Assembly: GCA_963838495.1 (NCBI GenBank)
Contig: CAWIRC010000002.1
Span: 1-64,000 of the forward strand
DNA: 64,000 nt
Reading direction: 5' to 3'
From: JBEKIK01 sp963838495
GTDB lineage: Bacteria; Planctomycetota; Planctomycetia; Pirellulales; Thermoguttaceae
Part shown: positions 18,418-29,500 of the stretch, piece by piece
Position numbering within the stretch: position 1 is the stretch's first letter
How the letters are laid out: every line of letters starts with the position of its first letter
The notes under the pieces: generated by a model
What the model was told of the DNA's origin: nothing
Databases searched by the model: none
What the model saw: only the letters and a program-made list of their open reading frames with translations
Program-made: the position numbers and the translations under genes

Positions 18418-19193
18418 TACTCAACGGCGGTGCCTTAAGATACGAAGGAACCACCGGCAATAGCACCGACCGGCGTTTCACTTTGACCTCCAACGGCGGC
18501 GCATTGGATGCCTCAGGCGCCGCGGCTGTCAGCTTCACAAACACCAGCTCGGTGGCGATTTCCGGCTCGGGCGCACGCACGTTAATCCTCACCGGTGATA
18601 ATCTCAACAATAATACTTTAGCGGCGAGCATCGGCGACGGAAGCGGCGGAGCGACCTCTTTGGTCAAATCCGGGACGGGAACATGGATCCTTACAGGGAC
18701 CAGCGCCTATACCGGCGGCACGACCATCAGCGACGGTATGCTGAAACTGTCCGGCGGCAACAACAGGCTGGCCACTACCGGGGCGATCACAATCTCAGGC
18801 GGCGTGTTGGATTTAGACGCCAACAGCCAAACAACCACCGGCACGGTCAGATTCCAAGGCGGGACGGTGCAAAATGGCACGCTTATCACATCTGCCGACT
18901 TCGATGGCCAGGCCGGCACGGTCTCGTTGGTGCTTGGCGGCAATATAGGTCTGAACAAAACCACAACTGGCACTTTGACACTCATCGCAGGCAATACCTA
19001 TAGCGGCGGCACGACTGTTTCTGGCGGAACTCTCGAAGCCCGTATCTTGAACAACGGCGGAATGGCCAGTTGCATCGGCAGTTCGCCCAATGGCGCAAGC
19101 AATCTGATAATCGATGGTGGCACACTAAAATACATCGGCGCCGGCAATAGTACCGACCGACAATTCACATTGACCCAGAATGGCGGCGCTTAG
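18357..19193 (+). CDS. Beta-strand repeat protein, third segment
   Basis: The frame makes sense from about 18262 (VVKVGSGTQTLSGNSTYNG) and carries three repeats, among them LVKSGTGTWILTGTSAYTGG and LNKTTTGTLTLIAGNTYSGG. It ends at a TAG at 19191-19193 inside a repeat: GGC-GCT-TAG-ATG-CAT should be GGC-GCT-TTA-GAT-GCA, matching G-A-L-D-A-S-G of the sister repeats. The same GGCGCTT site lost a T at 16888, so the two breaks share sequence context. Confidence 0.8.
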   Translation: MDNGGTASGIGSSSNDAGNLILNGGALRYEGTTGNSTDRRFTLTSNGGALDASGAAAVSFTNTSSVAISGSGARTLILTGDNLNNNTLAASIGDGSGGATSLVKSGTGTWILTGTSAYTGGTTISDGMLKLSGGNNRLATTGAITISGGVLDLDANSQTTTGTVRFQGGTVQNGTLITSADFDGQAGTVSLVLGGNIGLNKTTTGTLTLIAGNTYSGGTTVSGGTLEARILNNGGMASCIGSSPNGASNLIIDGGTLKYIGAGNSTDRQFTLTQNGGA

Positions 19194-19210
19194 ATGCATC
19201 CGGCACCGAG

Positions 19211-20584
19211 GTGGTCAGCTTCACCAGCACAGGCTCAGTGGCGTTTTCCGGTTTTGGCGCCCGCACCTTTACCCTCACTGGCACGAATACCGGCAATAAT
19301 ACTTTAGCGGCAAGCATCGGCAACGGCACCGGCGGAAGCGGCTCTTCTGTCAAATCAACGACCTCTTTGGATGAATCAACGACCTCTTTGGTCAAATCCG
19401 GGACCGGAACATGGATCATCACAGGGACTAATACCTATACCGGCGGCACGACCGTCATGGACGGTACGCTGCAACTGTCCGGCGGAGACGACCGGCTCTC
19501 TACCACCGGGGCGATTATGATCTATGGCGGTGTGTTTGATCTTTGTGGAAATACCCAACACACATCCGCTGCCGTCATCTTCGGCCGTGAGTTGGATTTA
19601 GGCTTCAAAGGTCAACACCCATACGGATCCAATATCTTCCAAGGCGGGATTGTGCCAGACAACGGCAATAAGTTTATCAATAACGGCCCCAACTACGATG
19701 GCCGGTGCGGGGAGGTCTATGCGGATTGTGAAGGCACCGCTGGTCTAGACAAAACCACAGGCGGCACGCTGATTTTTGGCGCCGCCAATTCCTACACCGG
19801 CGTCACGACCGTCAGAGGCGGAATTCTCATCGTTCCGATATTGGCCAACGGCGGATTAAACAGCGGCGTTGGCGCTTCATCCAGTGCGGCATCCAACCTG
19901 GTGCTTAACGGCGGCACTCTGCAATACACCGGCGGCGCCGTAAGCACCGACCGCGCCTGCAAATTAGGCTTGGGCGCGGCCGCCGGGACCCTCGATGCCT
20001 CGGGCACCGGAGCCGTCAATTGGACATGCAACGGGCCTATGGAGTTTTTCGGTGCTGAGACTGTCGTACGCACGTTAACGCTCACCGGCACGAATACCGG
20101 CGATAACACTTTAGCGGCGAGCATCCGCAACCCGAGCGCCAACACGACCTCCTTGACCAAAACCGGCACGGGTACATGGGTCCTATCCGGATCCAATACC
20201 TACACCGGCGCCACCACAATCAGCGGCGGCACGCTGGATTTGGCTTCCACGGGTCAGATCTCCACGGCCTCCGCAATAATTAATGACGCTACGTTCCAAA
20301 TCCTTGGCGGCACGCATGCCGTGGGAAATATCACTGGCACCGGTACCACAAAAGTGATCGACAACGGTATTTTGACCGTGAATTCCATCACTCAAAACAC
20401 CCTTCTAATAGGCGCCGGTTCCCTGCTGACAATCGCTCCGATCAGTGGCGGGCCACTTGCAGATGCCGGGACAATGACCGCCGTACCTGAACCGTCCACT
20501 TGGGCAATGCTCATTCTGGCCGCCATGGTAGGACTGGAAATTTATCGGCGTCGCCGACTTTGCGCGGCTGTTGCCGGGGGATGA
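19211..20584 (+). CDS. Beta-strand repeat protein, C-terminal segment with PEP-CTERM tail
   Basis: Sense resumes at about 19194 (DASGTEVVSFTSTGSVAFSG). Four more repeats follow (LVKSGTGTWIITGTNTYTGG, LDKTTGGTLIFGAANSYTG, LTKTGTGTWVLSGSNTYTG). The protein ends with VPEPSTWAM, a hydrophobic helix (LILAAMVGLEI) and YRRRR, a textbook PEP-CTERM exosortase signal, which proves that this frame is the genuine C-terminus. A small direct repeat (encoding S-T-T-S-L) at about 19361-19396 looks like a local slippage duplication. Exported, and expected to be handed to an exosortase at the cell envelope. Confidence 0.85.
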   Translation: MVSFTSTGSVAFSGFGARTFTLTGTNTGNNTLAASIGNGTGGSGSSVKSTTSLDESTTSLVKSGTGTWIITGTNTYTGGTTVMDGTLQLSGGDDRLSTTGAIMIYGGVFDLCGNTQHTSAAVIFGRELDLGFKGQHPYGSNIFQGGIVPDNGNKFINNGPNYDGRCGEVYADCEGTAGLDKTTGGTLIFGAANSYTGVTTVRGGILIVPILANGGLNSGVGASSSAASNLVLNGGTLQYTGGAVSTDRACKLGLGAAAGTLDASGTGAVNWTCNGPMEFFGAETVVRTLTLTGTNTGDNTLAASIRNPSANTTSLTKTGTGTWVLSGSNTYTGATTISGGTLDLASTGQISTASAIINDATFQILGGTHAVGNITGTGTTKVIDNGILTVNSITQNTLLIGAGSLLTIAPISGGPLADAGTMTAVPEPSTWAMLILAAMVGLEIYRRRRLCAAVAGG

Positions 20585-21046
20585 TCTAGAAAGTTTCCCG
20601 CACCCTCCTGCATAACCAAGTACACGGCCGATGTCTTCGTTCAGGCGGCGGAATCGCTTGAAAAATTACTTACCAACAAACTTATCCCGACTGCTCAAAC
20701 ATTACGAATGTAAGGCGGCTTAAGCTTTGTCGAATTATTGTTTCTTCCAGTCTTGTGATTTCATTCCCCTATAAGGCATTCGATCGCTTCATTTTTTGTC
20801 TCTCTTTTTCACGCATGATTGATACCAATAACTCTGATCTCGCATTGCAATTCGTCACTTTGTTTCTTCTCTTCCACTAAAAGACGGTGTCAAGCCTTCG
20901 AAAATATTCTAGTCGAAACTCATTTCAACTTATCATGTTCCGTCGGACATGGTTTTGAGACCGGTCGAGTTACGCCTCCAGTCCAAGGCCCGCTTGCCCA
21001 TGCCGCCCTCGCGTGCGCGGCGGTATATGGGCCAGTCGGTCACGTC
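20585..21046. other. Intergenic region
   Basis: No gene or structured RNA recognised. An open plus-strand frame beginning at 20819 only becomes protein-like at 21047. Confidence 0.5.
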
Positions 21047-21235
21047 GATCCCGCCTTTTTGACCCCCGATCAACGACTGCATGAGGTGGCTGGCATCAAG
21101 CCCATCGGCGCTTTGCAACTCAGCGCCCGGGCAGCGCTTTCCGGCGATGATTCCGACCACAATAACTTGCCAGATTCTGGTAAATCAGGGCTTGATGTGT
21201 CTGAAAAAACCGTGCTCAGAGTTCAAAGTTGTTGA
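21047..21235 (+). pseudogene. Remnant of the small gene that precedes DUF2924 genes, copy 1
   Basis: 63 codons reading DPAFLTPDQRLHEVAGI ... SGLDVSEKTVLRVQSC and a stop. This is the same length as, and about 70% identical by eye to, the segment at 39134-39322, which directly precedes a DUF2924 gene. LTPDQRLHE and LDVSEKTVL are the shared ends. Copy 1 has no DUF2924 gene after it; instead the IS remnant begins 70 bases downstream. The reading frame upstream of 21047 is not convincing. Small proteins of this type accompany DUF2924 and a serine recombinase in planctomycete mobile cassettes; function unknown. Confidence 0.6.
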
Positions 21236-21305
21236 CCGTTGCAGACGCCTAGATCCCTGCCAGTGTCCTCTCAACTCAACCGTTTCTTGGGAGTCCGAAT
21301 AAACG

Positions 21306-22139
21306 ACCGGGCCTGTTGAAAAAGTCGGCTGGCTTGCTAGCGGTGCTATCACGGGCTCGTCTTGATTTGCCGGGCGGGTGAAGGTATTGGGACGGCTTTC
21401 CTCTCTGCTACCTTCATCTCGTTTCGAGAGAGACAAATACATGCAAGGAAAGCATGTCTTTAAACCGCGGACGGAAACGGTCATCGACCTGGAATCGTTC
21501 ATCGCCGAAGACCACTTTCTCCGCAGAGTCAATCATGTGCTGGAAATGTCTTTCGTGCGCGACGTGACCGCTGGGTGTTATGCCGCCGGGATGGGCCGCT
21601 ACTCCATCGACCCGGAGAATCTTCCGAATGCTGTTGGTGGCTCATTTCTACGGCATCAAATCAGACCGGCGTTTGTGCGAGGAGGTCCGTTACAATCTGG
21701 CTTATCGCTGGTTCTGCCGGTTGTCGCTGGAAGATGACATCCCTGACCATTCGTCGCTCAGTCGCATACGGGACCGCTACGGCGAGGATATCTTTGAGGC
21801 GGTGTTTCGCCGGATTGTGGCGATTTGTAAGGAGAAGGGCTTGGTGGCCCAGGAGTGTCACGTAATGACCGACGCCTCCTTGATCGCAGCCGATGCCTCG
21901 CTGAACTCGCTGATCCATAATGATCCGGAAATAGCGGAGAAAGAGTTGGCTCGGGCGAGGTATCGCGGGCGGTCGAAAGTGCAGATTCAGGCTTATCTGA
22001 GTGCAATGGCGCAGAACCTGAAGCGCCTCGTCTTCCTGTTTTACCTCTGTTTGGTTGCTCGGTACTTATACCCCCGGAAAAAGCAGTCTATCACTCGAAT
22101 CCAGTCTTTCATTAACGGGACTTTTTCAACAGGCCCGGT
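21306..22139 (+). mobile_element. Internally deleted IS1182-family element with perfect terminal repeats
   Basis: Bases 21306-21326 and 22119-22139 are perfect 21-bp inverted repeats (outer ends ACCGGGCCTGTTG / CAACAGGCCCGGT). The 834-bp interval contains a broken IS1182-type transposase lacking its middle. Outside the perfect repeats the flanks (21272-21305 and 22140-22173) are themselves an imperfect inverted repeat. No clear target duplication was found. Because both ends survive, the element might still be mobilised in trans by an intact relative. Confidence 0.85.
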
Positions 22140-22173
22140 GGTATTTCGAGAGATCCAGAATACGGTTGAGTAG
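21441..22173 (+). pseudogene. Broken IS1182-family transposase
   Basis: Starts at ATG 21441 (MQGKHVFKPRTETVIDLESF), followed by the usual N-terminal region (AEDHFLRRVNHVLEMSFVRD). Near 21620 one frame change is needed (to RMLLVAHFYGIKSDRRLCEE). The DDE region begins (HVMTDASLIAADASLNSL) but after NDPEIAEKE the protein jumps straight to the far C-terminal motif LARARYRGRSKVQIQAYLSA. Family members have about 200 more residues between these points, so most of the catalytic core is deleted. The open frame runs on through the right terminal repeat to 22173. Non-functional. Confidence 0.85.
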
Positions 22174-22326
22174 ATGAAACAACAGGGAGGCTAACGATCC
22201 AAAGCTGAGCCACGCCGACAGGCGGCAAGGCTCCGAACTGAAATAAAACGATGAATAAGCAAAATCATAGCAAAACTGAAAGGGCAGTCGGCGTTGGCTC
22301 CAGCGCAGTGTAAGGCACGGCACCCT

Positions 22327-23015
22327 TCATAGCTTAATAAAGAGAACCAGTCCAAACATATCCCCCAAGAAGTGCGCAATCCAAGCTGCGTAAACATTCT
22401 TGCTTCGCGCAAAGATGATGCCAAAAAAGACACTGTCGACTATGACAAGGAGAACATCAGTCATCGCGATGACTGGATCGCCTTTGCTCCAGTGTGCAAT
22501 GCCGAACACGACCGATACGATCCCAATTGCAACGGGCGTGCGTATGAACCAACCGAGCGCTCTTGGAACAATGCTCGATAGTTTATCTCCTCGACCAATG
22601 TCCCGACCATGAGCAGCGGTAAATAAACCGCCGGCTGCCAACCAGTGAATGGAAACCTCGCTTTCACGTGGCTAAGAAATTCCGGCATCCAAGCTCTGAT
22701 GGCCAAGGCTTCGAGAGATGGGATGATGATGGATACCAACAGAATGAGAAACCAATTGGCGACTACGTCTCGTGGAATTGCCCGGAAGTTCAGACATGCC
22801 TCCGCGACTGTTCGTCGCCTGAGGCGACGTTCAACGAAAAAATACACGAGTGGCACAAGGAGAAATATCGTTCGGATGACTGGCCACAGGAGCCACAGGA
22901 ATTGTGCTGCAAACACCAGCGCGAGAAGGAGGACAGTCTCAAAGAGCACCTGACGGGACTTTCGCTTGTCTTGCTTCACCCGAAAACTCTGCTCCGGTTC
23001 GCTAATGAATTTCAT
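22327..23015 (-). pseudogene. CPBP (CAAX-type) intramembrane metalloprotease, frame broken
   Basis: Starts at ATG 23015 (MKFISEPEQSF). Several membrane helices are evident (LLLALVFAAQFLWLLW, TIFLLVPLVYFFVE, WFLILLVSIIIPSLEAL). The protease signature EExxxR is present as VEEINYRALFQE. One base appears to be missing near 22558-22562; the continuation in the next frame gives LGWFIRTPVAIGIVSVVFG, then the second motif FGIAH and the third WIAHFLGDM, ending at 22327. All three metal-binding/catalytic motifs of the CPBP family (Abi/Rce1-like) are therefore preserved across the two frames, total about 229 residues. CPBP proteases process or degrade membrane substrates and some handle self-immunity to peptides; the role here is unknown. 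It lies between two patches of IS debris. Confidence 0.75.
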
Positions 23016-23160
23016 CCAACCATCCTAAAACACGTCCAGGCTGTGCCTAACAGGTATTCAACCGCCGAAGTGCAGTAAAACTTTGCCGCATTTTCGCAGC
23101 CCAGCATGCCGTTGTCAACCGTGATGATGACTAACCCAAAGTCTCACTCTCAAAAACCGT

Positions 23161-23315
23161 TGGAATTTCGGGGCGTAGCTAAAGCTGTTCCGACGGAAAT
23201 TCTCAGATCGGGCCCGGTTCCTAGAAAAGGTATGACTTAATAGGACATGAAGACAATGCGTCGCGAGCATCGAATTTCGGTCGTTTTACTGGCTTCCCGG
23301 AAACCCATGAGTTGA
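23161..23315 (+). repeat. Dispersed ~155-bp repeat, copy A
   Basis: About two thirds identical by eye to 37771-37924: both begin TGGAATTTCGGGGC, share GGTATGA and GAAGAC blocks, and end in a GGTCGTTT...TCC.GAA semi-palindrome followed by a TGAGTT motif. The semi-palindromic end also occurs on both outer flanks of the IS1182 remnant. Confidence 0.6.
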
Positions 23316-23455
23316 TTAGACAGAAGCAGAAAGCTACAATTCTTGCTTACCCTGCCGCGAGTAAGGTTAAGAGCGCCACGTTTTTCCACCGTTACGCAGG
23401 TCCCCCTCCTGCGCCACGGTTTTCGAGCGTTGTTTACACAAGTGTCCCCCTTCTC

Positions 23456-23515
23456 CGCATCGCAATCCGCAAGCACTCGCTTGCGCAGATCTAGTGAATA
23501 AGCTTTCATGGTCAA
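23456..23515 (-). pseudogene. N-terminal fragment of an IS630-type transposase
   Basis: The minus-strand frame from ATG 23509 begins MKAYSLDLRKRVLADCDAE, the near-invariant start of IS630/Tc1-type transposases. After about 20 residues the similarity is lost and the rest of the frame to 23237 is not transposase-like. Only the start of the gene remains. The wider 23016-23885 interval holds no other gene that I recognise. Confidence 0.65.
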
Positions 23516-23885
23516 TCCCTCCTTGATTTACCACCTAGCTTACTCAATTTTCCCTGACCTGCGCTAGATGGGTTTGAAATGAGCTCTAGAAACCTTAACT
23601 CAAACATTTGTGTCATAACTGGGGCGGGTTACACATAAGACGATAATAATGTTTACTGCTATGACAACAAACAGTTTTTCTTGCTGGTAGAACTTTCCAA
23701 CATATCTTGACAAGTGACCTTAATTTTGCAGTTGGACAAAAGTCAAATTCTTGATAAGCAGACAACCACATTCAGCGTATCAACTCATTTTGGGACATCA
23801 TTCTTGAACAGGACGGGACGAAATGCCACTAAAATTGTATTTCTAACTTGTGGCTGAATACTATGCCAAGGTTTTTGGATGGATT

Positions 23886-26498
23886 CTAGGTATCGATTGC
23901 GCGAACGGTTTCGTCTATTTTCTTTTTTGCGGCCGCTATCCAGCGGTCGATCGCACGGTTGCCGCCTCTGGATGAATCGCGCAGCATGAGCGTTAGGAAC
24001 GCAGCCGCGATAAAAAACGCGGCATGGAAAATCAATGCGACAAGCGCCGCCCGATACGACCAATCCGTGGATTGTAAAACGATTTTACAATCTTCGGGCA
24101 CCAGTGCGGCCAGGCCCCTGTAGCCCCAATACGCGGTGATGAACGCTTGAGCCAGGAATTTTCCGAATCCGGTCAGCGGAGCGATGACTCCCGCCAGGAC
24201 AATCTGCGGAATCAGCACTATGGGCACAAGTTTTATCGCTTGGTCGTCGGTCTTCGACACCGCTGAAATAAACAGCCCCAGGGCCGCGCCGACGATCGAC
24301 ATCGCCGACAAAAACAAGAATTGCATGGGGTTGTTGCCGGGCAAATGCGTGAATATCCTTACAATTCCATAGAGCACGACCACTTGCAGCAGGCTGAAAA
24401 CGCTCAGCAACAGCAGTTTCGATCCGTAATAACTGGCAATCGTCAAATTCACGTCGCGTTCGCGCATGTAGATCGTCCATTCCTTGACGATTTCCTTGGC
24501 CGCGTTGTTGCATCCGAACCACAGGCAGGAAATGGCCATGAAGAACAAAAGATTTCCGCTGTAAGCCGCTCGATGCAGCACGGATAGTTTTTCGATATTG
24601 CCGAAAATGATGGCCAGCAGCAGTGCGACCAAAACGCACTGGCCGAACATCATGGCCAGGTTTCGCGAGTCGGCCAATTGCAGGCGAAGATAACGGAATG
24701 AAAGCAGTTTCAGTTGTCGCAGGCACTGCATGACCGTTTCGCCCGCGTTCTGCCGCTGCCGCGGCATGGGAAGCTTCTCTTCCTCGTCGTCGGCCGTCTG
24801 GCGCAGGCGACTGTCGATGTACTTGGAATATAGTTGATGTTTTCGGAACGCTTGTTTCCATTCTTCCGGGCTGCGCTCGGCAAGGCGCTTGTAAACGTGG
24901 CCCAAGCGCTTGATTTGAAAATACTGCAAGGCCTCGGCCGGTTTACCGATGAAGGCCAATTTTCCTCCGACGGTGAGCACGACCACGAGATCGCAATAGT
25001 CCTCGACGTTGGCAAGGCTGTGCGTGATGCAGATCACGGTTTTACCCTGTTTGGCGATCTTGCGGAACAGGTCCATCATGTCGCAATCGGTCTGCTCGTC
25101 CAGGCCGGATGTGACCTCGTCGAGAAAGAGCAGGGAAGGCTTGCTGATGATTTCGTTGGCCAGGCTGGCCCGCTTGATTTGTCCGCCGCTAAGATCGGTG
25201 ATCCGCGTTTTTCGGCGTTCGGTAAGGGCTACGGTGTTGAGGATATCGTCGATGCATGTCTTTTTTTCCGCCAATGTGGTGTCCGTGGGCAGCCGCAGCC
25301 TGGCCGTGTAACTCAAGGCCTTTTCCACGCTGAGCAGATCGTGCAAAACGTCTTTTTGCGGAACCACCGCCACGTCGCCTTTCAGGGCGTCGAAATTCCT
25401 GTAAAAATCCTCGCCGTTGATGGTGACCGTGCCTTGATCCGCGGGCAAACGAGCGCCATGCGCCATGAGCAGCGTTGACTTGCCCGATCCGCTCGGCCCG
25501 AGAATGCACGCGAATTCCTTGGGCCGGAATACCAACGTGATGTCGTCGAGAATTACGAGCGGGTTGCCGGTGGTGCGGTCCTTTACCACGCGTTTCAGAT
25601 TCTGACAGGCCAGTTCTACGTTGTTCGCCCTGGCCCTGGGGCGCAGACAAACGCCGTCGAACAGCAGCGCATACGGGCCGATGTCGATGCGGTCGCCTTT
25701 TACTATGGATTGGGGCTTGGATATCCGCCTGCCGTTGACGAACGTGCCGTTGGCGCTGCCCATGTCGGCTACTATCGTCGCGCCCGGCCGCATCGTGATT
25801 CTGGCGTGGACGCGCGACACCTGCGGATGCGATAACTCTATGTCCACGCGCTGCGCTTCACGTCCGATCAGCTTTTCGCCCGAAAGCTCGAAAGCGGCCG
25901 GCAGTTGCAGATCTACAGGTGCGTCACTCTTTCCGACAAACGTGACTTGGTGGCCCCTATCCTCCGCGGTCGCCGGCTTGGCCGGAGTGGCTCCTGCACG
26001 ATCGGCGGAGGTACCGGAGCCTGCGAGGCCATCGGCGCCGGGCGCGGAACCCGAAGCCGCCACGGACCACACCGGCGGCGGTGAAGTCGGCGGCGCAGTG
26101 GGCGGGGGAGCGGGCGCTGGCGGCGCGGCCGGCCGGGGCACAGCGGCCGTGCCGCTCGCATCGCCCCGTTGCGCGGGCGGCAAATCGTTCCGCTCCAGAA
26201 ACATGTACAGGTTTCCGCCGGCCTCGATCTTCATCCCGTGTGCAAGCGGCACGGGGCCGCTTACGGTCGAGCCGTCGCATAACGTGGGAATATTCCGCGA
26301 AAGATTCTCCAACATGAATTGCCGCCCGCGGCGAACTATGTGAAATTGCCGCCTGGAGCAACCTTCGTCCAGAACGGTCAGATTCGCGCGCGGATCGCGC
26401 CCCACCACGAATACCTCGATGCCCCGCAGTGTGTAGCGCGTCTTTGTGGCCAATTCCAATATTACCGGAAACTGTTCGTTTGCGATGGGAGATGACAT
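23886..26498 (-). CDS. Tandem-FHA ABCG-type ABC transporter (ATPase plus permease)
   Basis: 870 residues. The N-terminal FHA domain spans about 10-100 (VVGRDPRANLTVLDEGCSRRQFHI), a Pro/Ala linker follows, and a second FHA lies at about 200-290 (LIGREAQRVDIELSHPQVSRVHARI, then GSANGTFVNG). The ATPase domain has Walker A GPSGSGKS, signature LSGGQ, Walker B LLFLDE and a switch His (CITHS). The C-terminal half has six hydrophobic segments of an ABC-2 permease (VLVALLLAIIFG, LLFFMAISCLWFG, LIFHAAFFIAAAFLTLML). FHA domains bind phosphothreonine; the gene lies only 23 bases of leader plus stop (46 bp) behind a large Ser/Thr kinase gene on the same strand. The natural reading is a transporter gated or recruited by that kinase. 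Substrate unknown. Confidence 0.93.
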   Translation of the reverse strand: MSSPIANEQFPVILELATKTRYTLRGIEVFVVGRDPRANLTVLDEGCSRRQFHIVRRGRQFMLENLSRNIPTLCDGSTVSGPVPLAHGMKIEAGGNLYMFLERNDLPPAQRGDASGTAAVPRPAAPPAPAPPPTAPPTSPPPVWSVAASGSAPGADGLAGSGTSADRAGATPAKPATAEDRGHQVTFVGKSDAPVDLQLPAAFELSGEKLIGREAQRVDIELSHPQVSRVHARITMRPGATIVADMGSANGTFVNGRRISKPQSIVKGDRIDIGPYALLFDGVCLRPRARANNVELACQNLKRVVKDRTTGNPLVILDDITLVFRPKEFACILGPSGSGKSTLLMAHGARLPADQGTVTINGEDFYRNFDALKGDVAVVPQKDVLHDLLSVEKALSYTARLRLPTDTTLAEKKTCIDDILNTVALTERRKTRITDLSGGQIKRASLANEIISKPSLLFLDEVTSGLDEQTDCDMMDLFRKIAKQGKTVICITHSLANVEDYCDLVVVLTVGGKLAFIGKPAEALQYFQIKRLGHVYKRLAERSPEEWKQAFRKHQLYSKYIDSRLRQTADDEEEKLPMPRQRQNAGETVMQCLRQLKLLSFRYLRLQLADSRNLAMMFGQCVLVALLLAIIFGNIEKLSVLHRAAYSGNLLFFMAISCLWFGCNNAAKEIVKEWTIYMRERDVNLTIASYYGSKLLLLSVFSLLQVVVLYGIVRIFTHLPGNNPMQFLFLSAMSIVGAALGLFISAVSKTDDQAIKLVPIVLIPQIVLAGVIAPLTGFGKFLAQAFITAYWGYRGLAALVPEDCKIVLQSTDWSYRAALVALIFHAAFFIAAAFLTLMLRDSSRGGNRAIDRWIAAAKKKIDETVRAIDT

Positions 26499-26544
26499 GT
26501 CTTGTTAAATAGCCTGTGTTTTCCGGCAACGGCGATCGTTGCCC

Positions 26545-29500
26545 TCATTTTATATATTCCGAGGCCTTATTGATGAAATTGACGATGAATGCGCGCCCCG
26601 ATTTCGTGTCCCTGATATTGTCGGGCAGCATGGAAATGCCTCCGCCGTTGGGAAATCTGTAACTCGCGCACACGAACCACTCATTCTTCACGACGAGGAA
26701 CGGGCAAAGCCACTTCTTCGACGCTTGCTTGTTCTTATTGTTATCCGGCGGATTGATCAACTCTTTGGGTATGTCTTTTACTGGCAGCAATAGTTTCGTC
26801 GTCTTCACGTCGAATTCCACGGGCTCCATCATCATCATGAGCGGATTATGGAATTCTGAAGGCGGCTCGGCCTTGCCGGAAAGAGGTTGCGGCGTTTTTA
26901 AATGCAGATCCGTGACGTTCTGAAATACGAGCGGATCGCCGAAAAATATATATGTATCCTCTTTATCATGAATGTATTTCAAAATCTCCGGCTTGATCTT
27001 CGTAACAAACGCCGAGTCAGAGCCCAACTTTAGCCAGGGAATTGGCAATTTCTTTCCCGACGACTTCCACGAGGACCATTTTTCGGCCGTGTCGATTATA
27101 ATTATCTTGTTCAGCCACGCATAATCCTTGCTCGAAGGCAGATGCGACGAAGTGAACAAAAATGACGGTTTCTGCGTGGTAAACGGCAAGGATGGCATTT
27201 CAGATGCGTGCGCATCGGATTCGTCGCCCGATATGGCGCTGCCGATTGCTTTTTCCACCATGGGCGACCATTTGTTTTTAGCTTCGTAGGCCAGTATCAT
27301 ATCGTATTCGGCCCGGCATCTAGCGATAATTTCGTCGGGCGCCAGAGCCCGGTCCGCCATGGCGATCGCCAGATTCGACAAAGGCGCGTACGCGCGGGCG
27401 TCGGACTGCTTCAGCAATTCGCTGAAATATGCCTTCGCCTCCTGATAATTTTTACGCTCCAGCGCGCTAAATCCCAGGTAGCAGTTGATCTCCGAGGAGC
27501 GATATTTCGGATGGTTCTTGGAGAAATTCGCCAGGTCTTCGGCTTTTGTTTCCCCCGACTCCAAGCCTATCAACAGGTTCGCATAAACGTACTCGTCTTT
27601 CCCGGACAAGGTCGGATTTCCGCGCGTGGCCGTTTTCAAGGCGTCCTTGAGCAATTCGCATCCGCCGTTATCGGACTTTTCCCCGCTGGGACCGATAAGC
27701 CGAACGTTTTTTTCCAGCGTGTGCAGTATCCAGTTGTTCAGGGAGTCGGAAATCTTGCCGGCAAGCATTTTGTTCGTCAGGCCGACCTTATCCCATGCCT
27801 TGGCCAACGCCAGAATCTGCGGGTTCTGCCGGCCTGCGCAGAGCGCCGATTGCGTTATTTGGGCCGCGACCCATTGCGATTCCAACGCGTATAATCCTTG
27901 GCTGAAGGCGGCCTCTTGTCCGGAGTTGTCCGCAAGGCGCTTCAAATCGGTGAACGCCAATTCGTATTGTTTTTGCAGTTCGGAAAGGATTTGCCTGGCC
28001 GCCGCCGGACCGGGTAAATCCTCTTCCGATTCCGAATTGCGGCTCTCGATTTTCGCCTGGAGGCCTTGGAAGCGTTCCATAATGCCCAGGGCCCAGGTCA
28101 TCGGGCCTTTTAACCGCTCGACGCTTTCGCGCAGATTCTCGATTTCGCCGTTTTTAACGCCCGACAATGAACCGGATTCCTTGGGAATCTTATCCAGCAC
28201 CGCCCTTAGACCGCCAATCTGTTTTTCGCAGGCCGATGACACGGATTCGGAGTATTCGTCCGATGGCCGCCACTCGGCGATTTCCACCTTCTTCTCATCC
28301 AGCTCTTTGCGGATTTTGTGGCACTGTTCCACGAACTTCTCGTATTTCAGCACTTCGGGATTCGTCACACCGGTGATTGGAATGCTCACGCTCTTCGTTG
28401 CCGACTGCTGATTGTTGAGGTGAAATTCGATCGGGCCGCGATCGCGCTCGACGAGCGCCAGAATCCAATTTCCCGCCGCGTTGTGCGGTATCTCCAGTGT
28501 ATCGCTGCGTTTCCAGACCGGAAAGATAGTTGTCGAAACTTCGGTCTTCTGCCCCGGACCGATCAGGCAGCCTATCGGATTGTCGTCCTGAAACACGGGA
28601 ACTATTTTGGGCAGATTTGCATCGGGGGAAGAATCGGCCTCGGCGTGTTTCAATCGGAACATCAGGTCCGGCTTTCCCCAGCGCTCGATCCACTTTCCCG
28701 AAGGCCCGTCTTCGGATTGTGGAGAATTTTCGGGAATTACCACCAGCAGCCGATCTCCGCGATTCGTCAACGAGACCACCGCCTTGGCCGCGGGTCTTTC
28801 CGGCGATTTCGGTTCGGTAACGTAATAATCGACGAGCAAGTTGACATTATTCGCCGGCGGATTTTTCTGGGTGAAAAAAACGATGCAGCCCAGCGCCCCG
28901 CACGCGGCCGCCACTCCGATCGTCCCGATCATGTTCCGCCATAAATTTACCCCGGCCGCAATTAGCAACAATGCTATCGCCCCGACCGTCGTCCACGCCG
29001 CCGAATCCAACCCGGCCACGTCGGCCGGACTGGGGAAAAACGCGGGATTCCGCACGTATCTGGCGACCGGCGTCCACCACGATAATTCCTGCTTGAGCGT
29101 ATGCACCACATAAAACCATGCACAAGCCGCCAGCACGGCCGATATCAACAGGTAAGTCCCTCGCATCGTTCGCGGCAATACCAGCAGTGAAAACAGCGAC
29201 AAACCGGCAACCGCCGCCGGCAACGGCCAGTAGGGATTCGTTTCTGGAATATTTTCAACGGGCGAATCCTGCGCCATAAATGCTTTATCTGCCGATCCGC
29301 CCGGGCGTTTAGCCTTGTCGGCCGTTTTGAACCCCGGCGGCGTCTGGGTCGTTCCGGAAGGACTCGACCACGGTTTTTCTTCGGCGTCCAAGGCGATTTC
29401 GTCGCCCTTGATCGGAGGTTTTGCCATCAGGCTTTCTCTGGCTTTGGCGACCGGCGAGAGCGGAATCGCCAACCAAGTCGAGGTGCAGGCCGCCGCTGCT

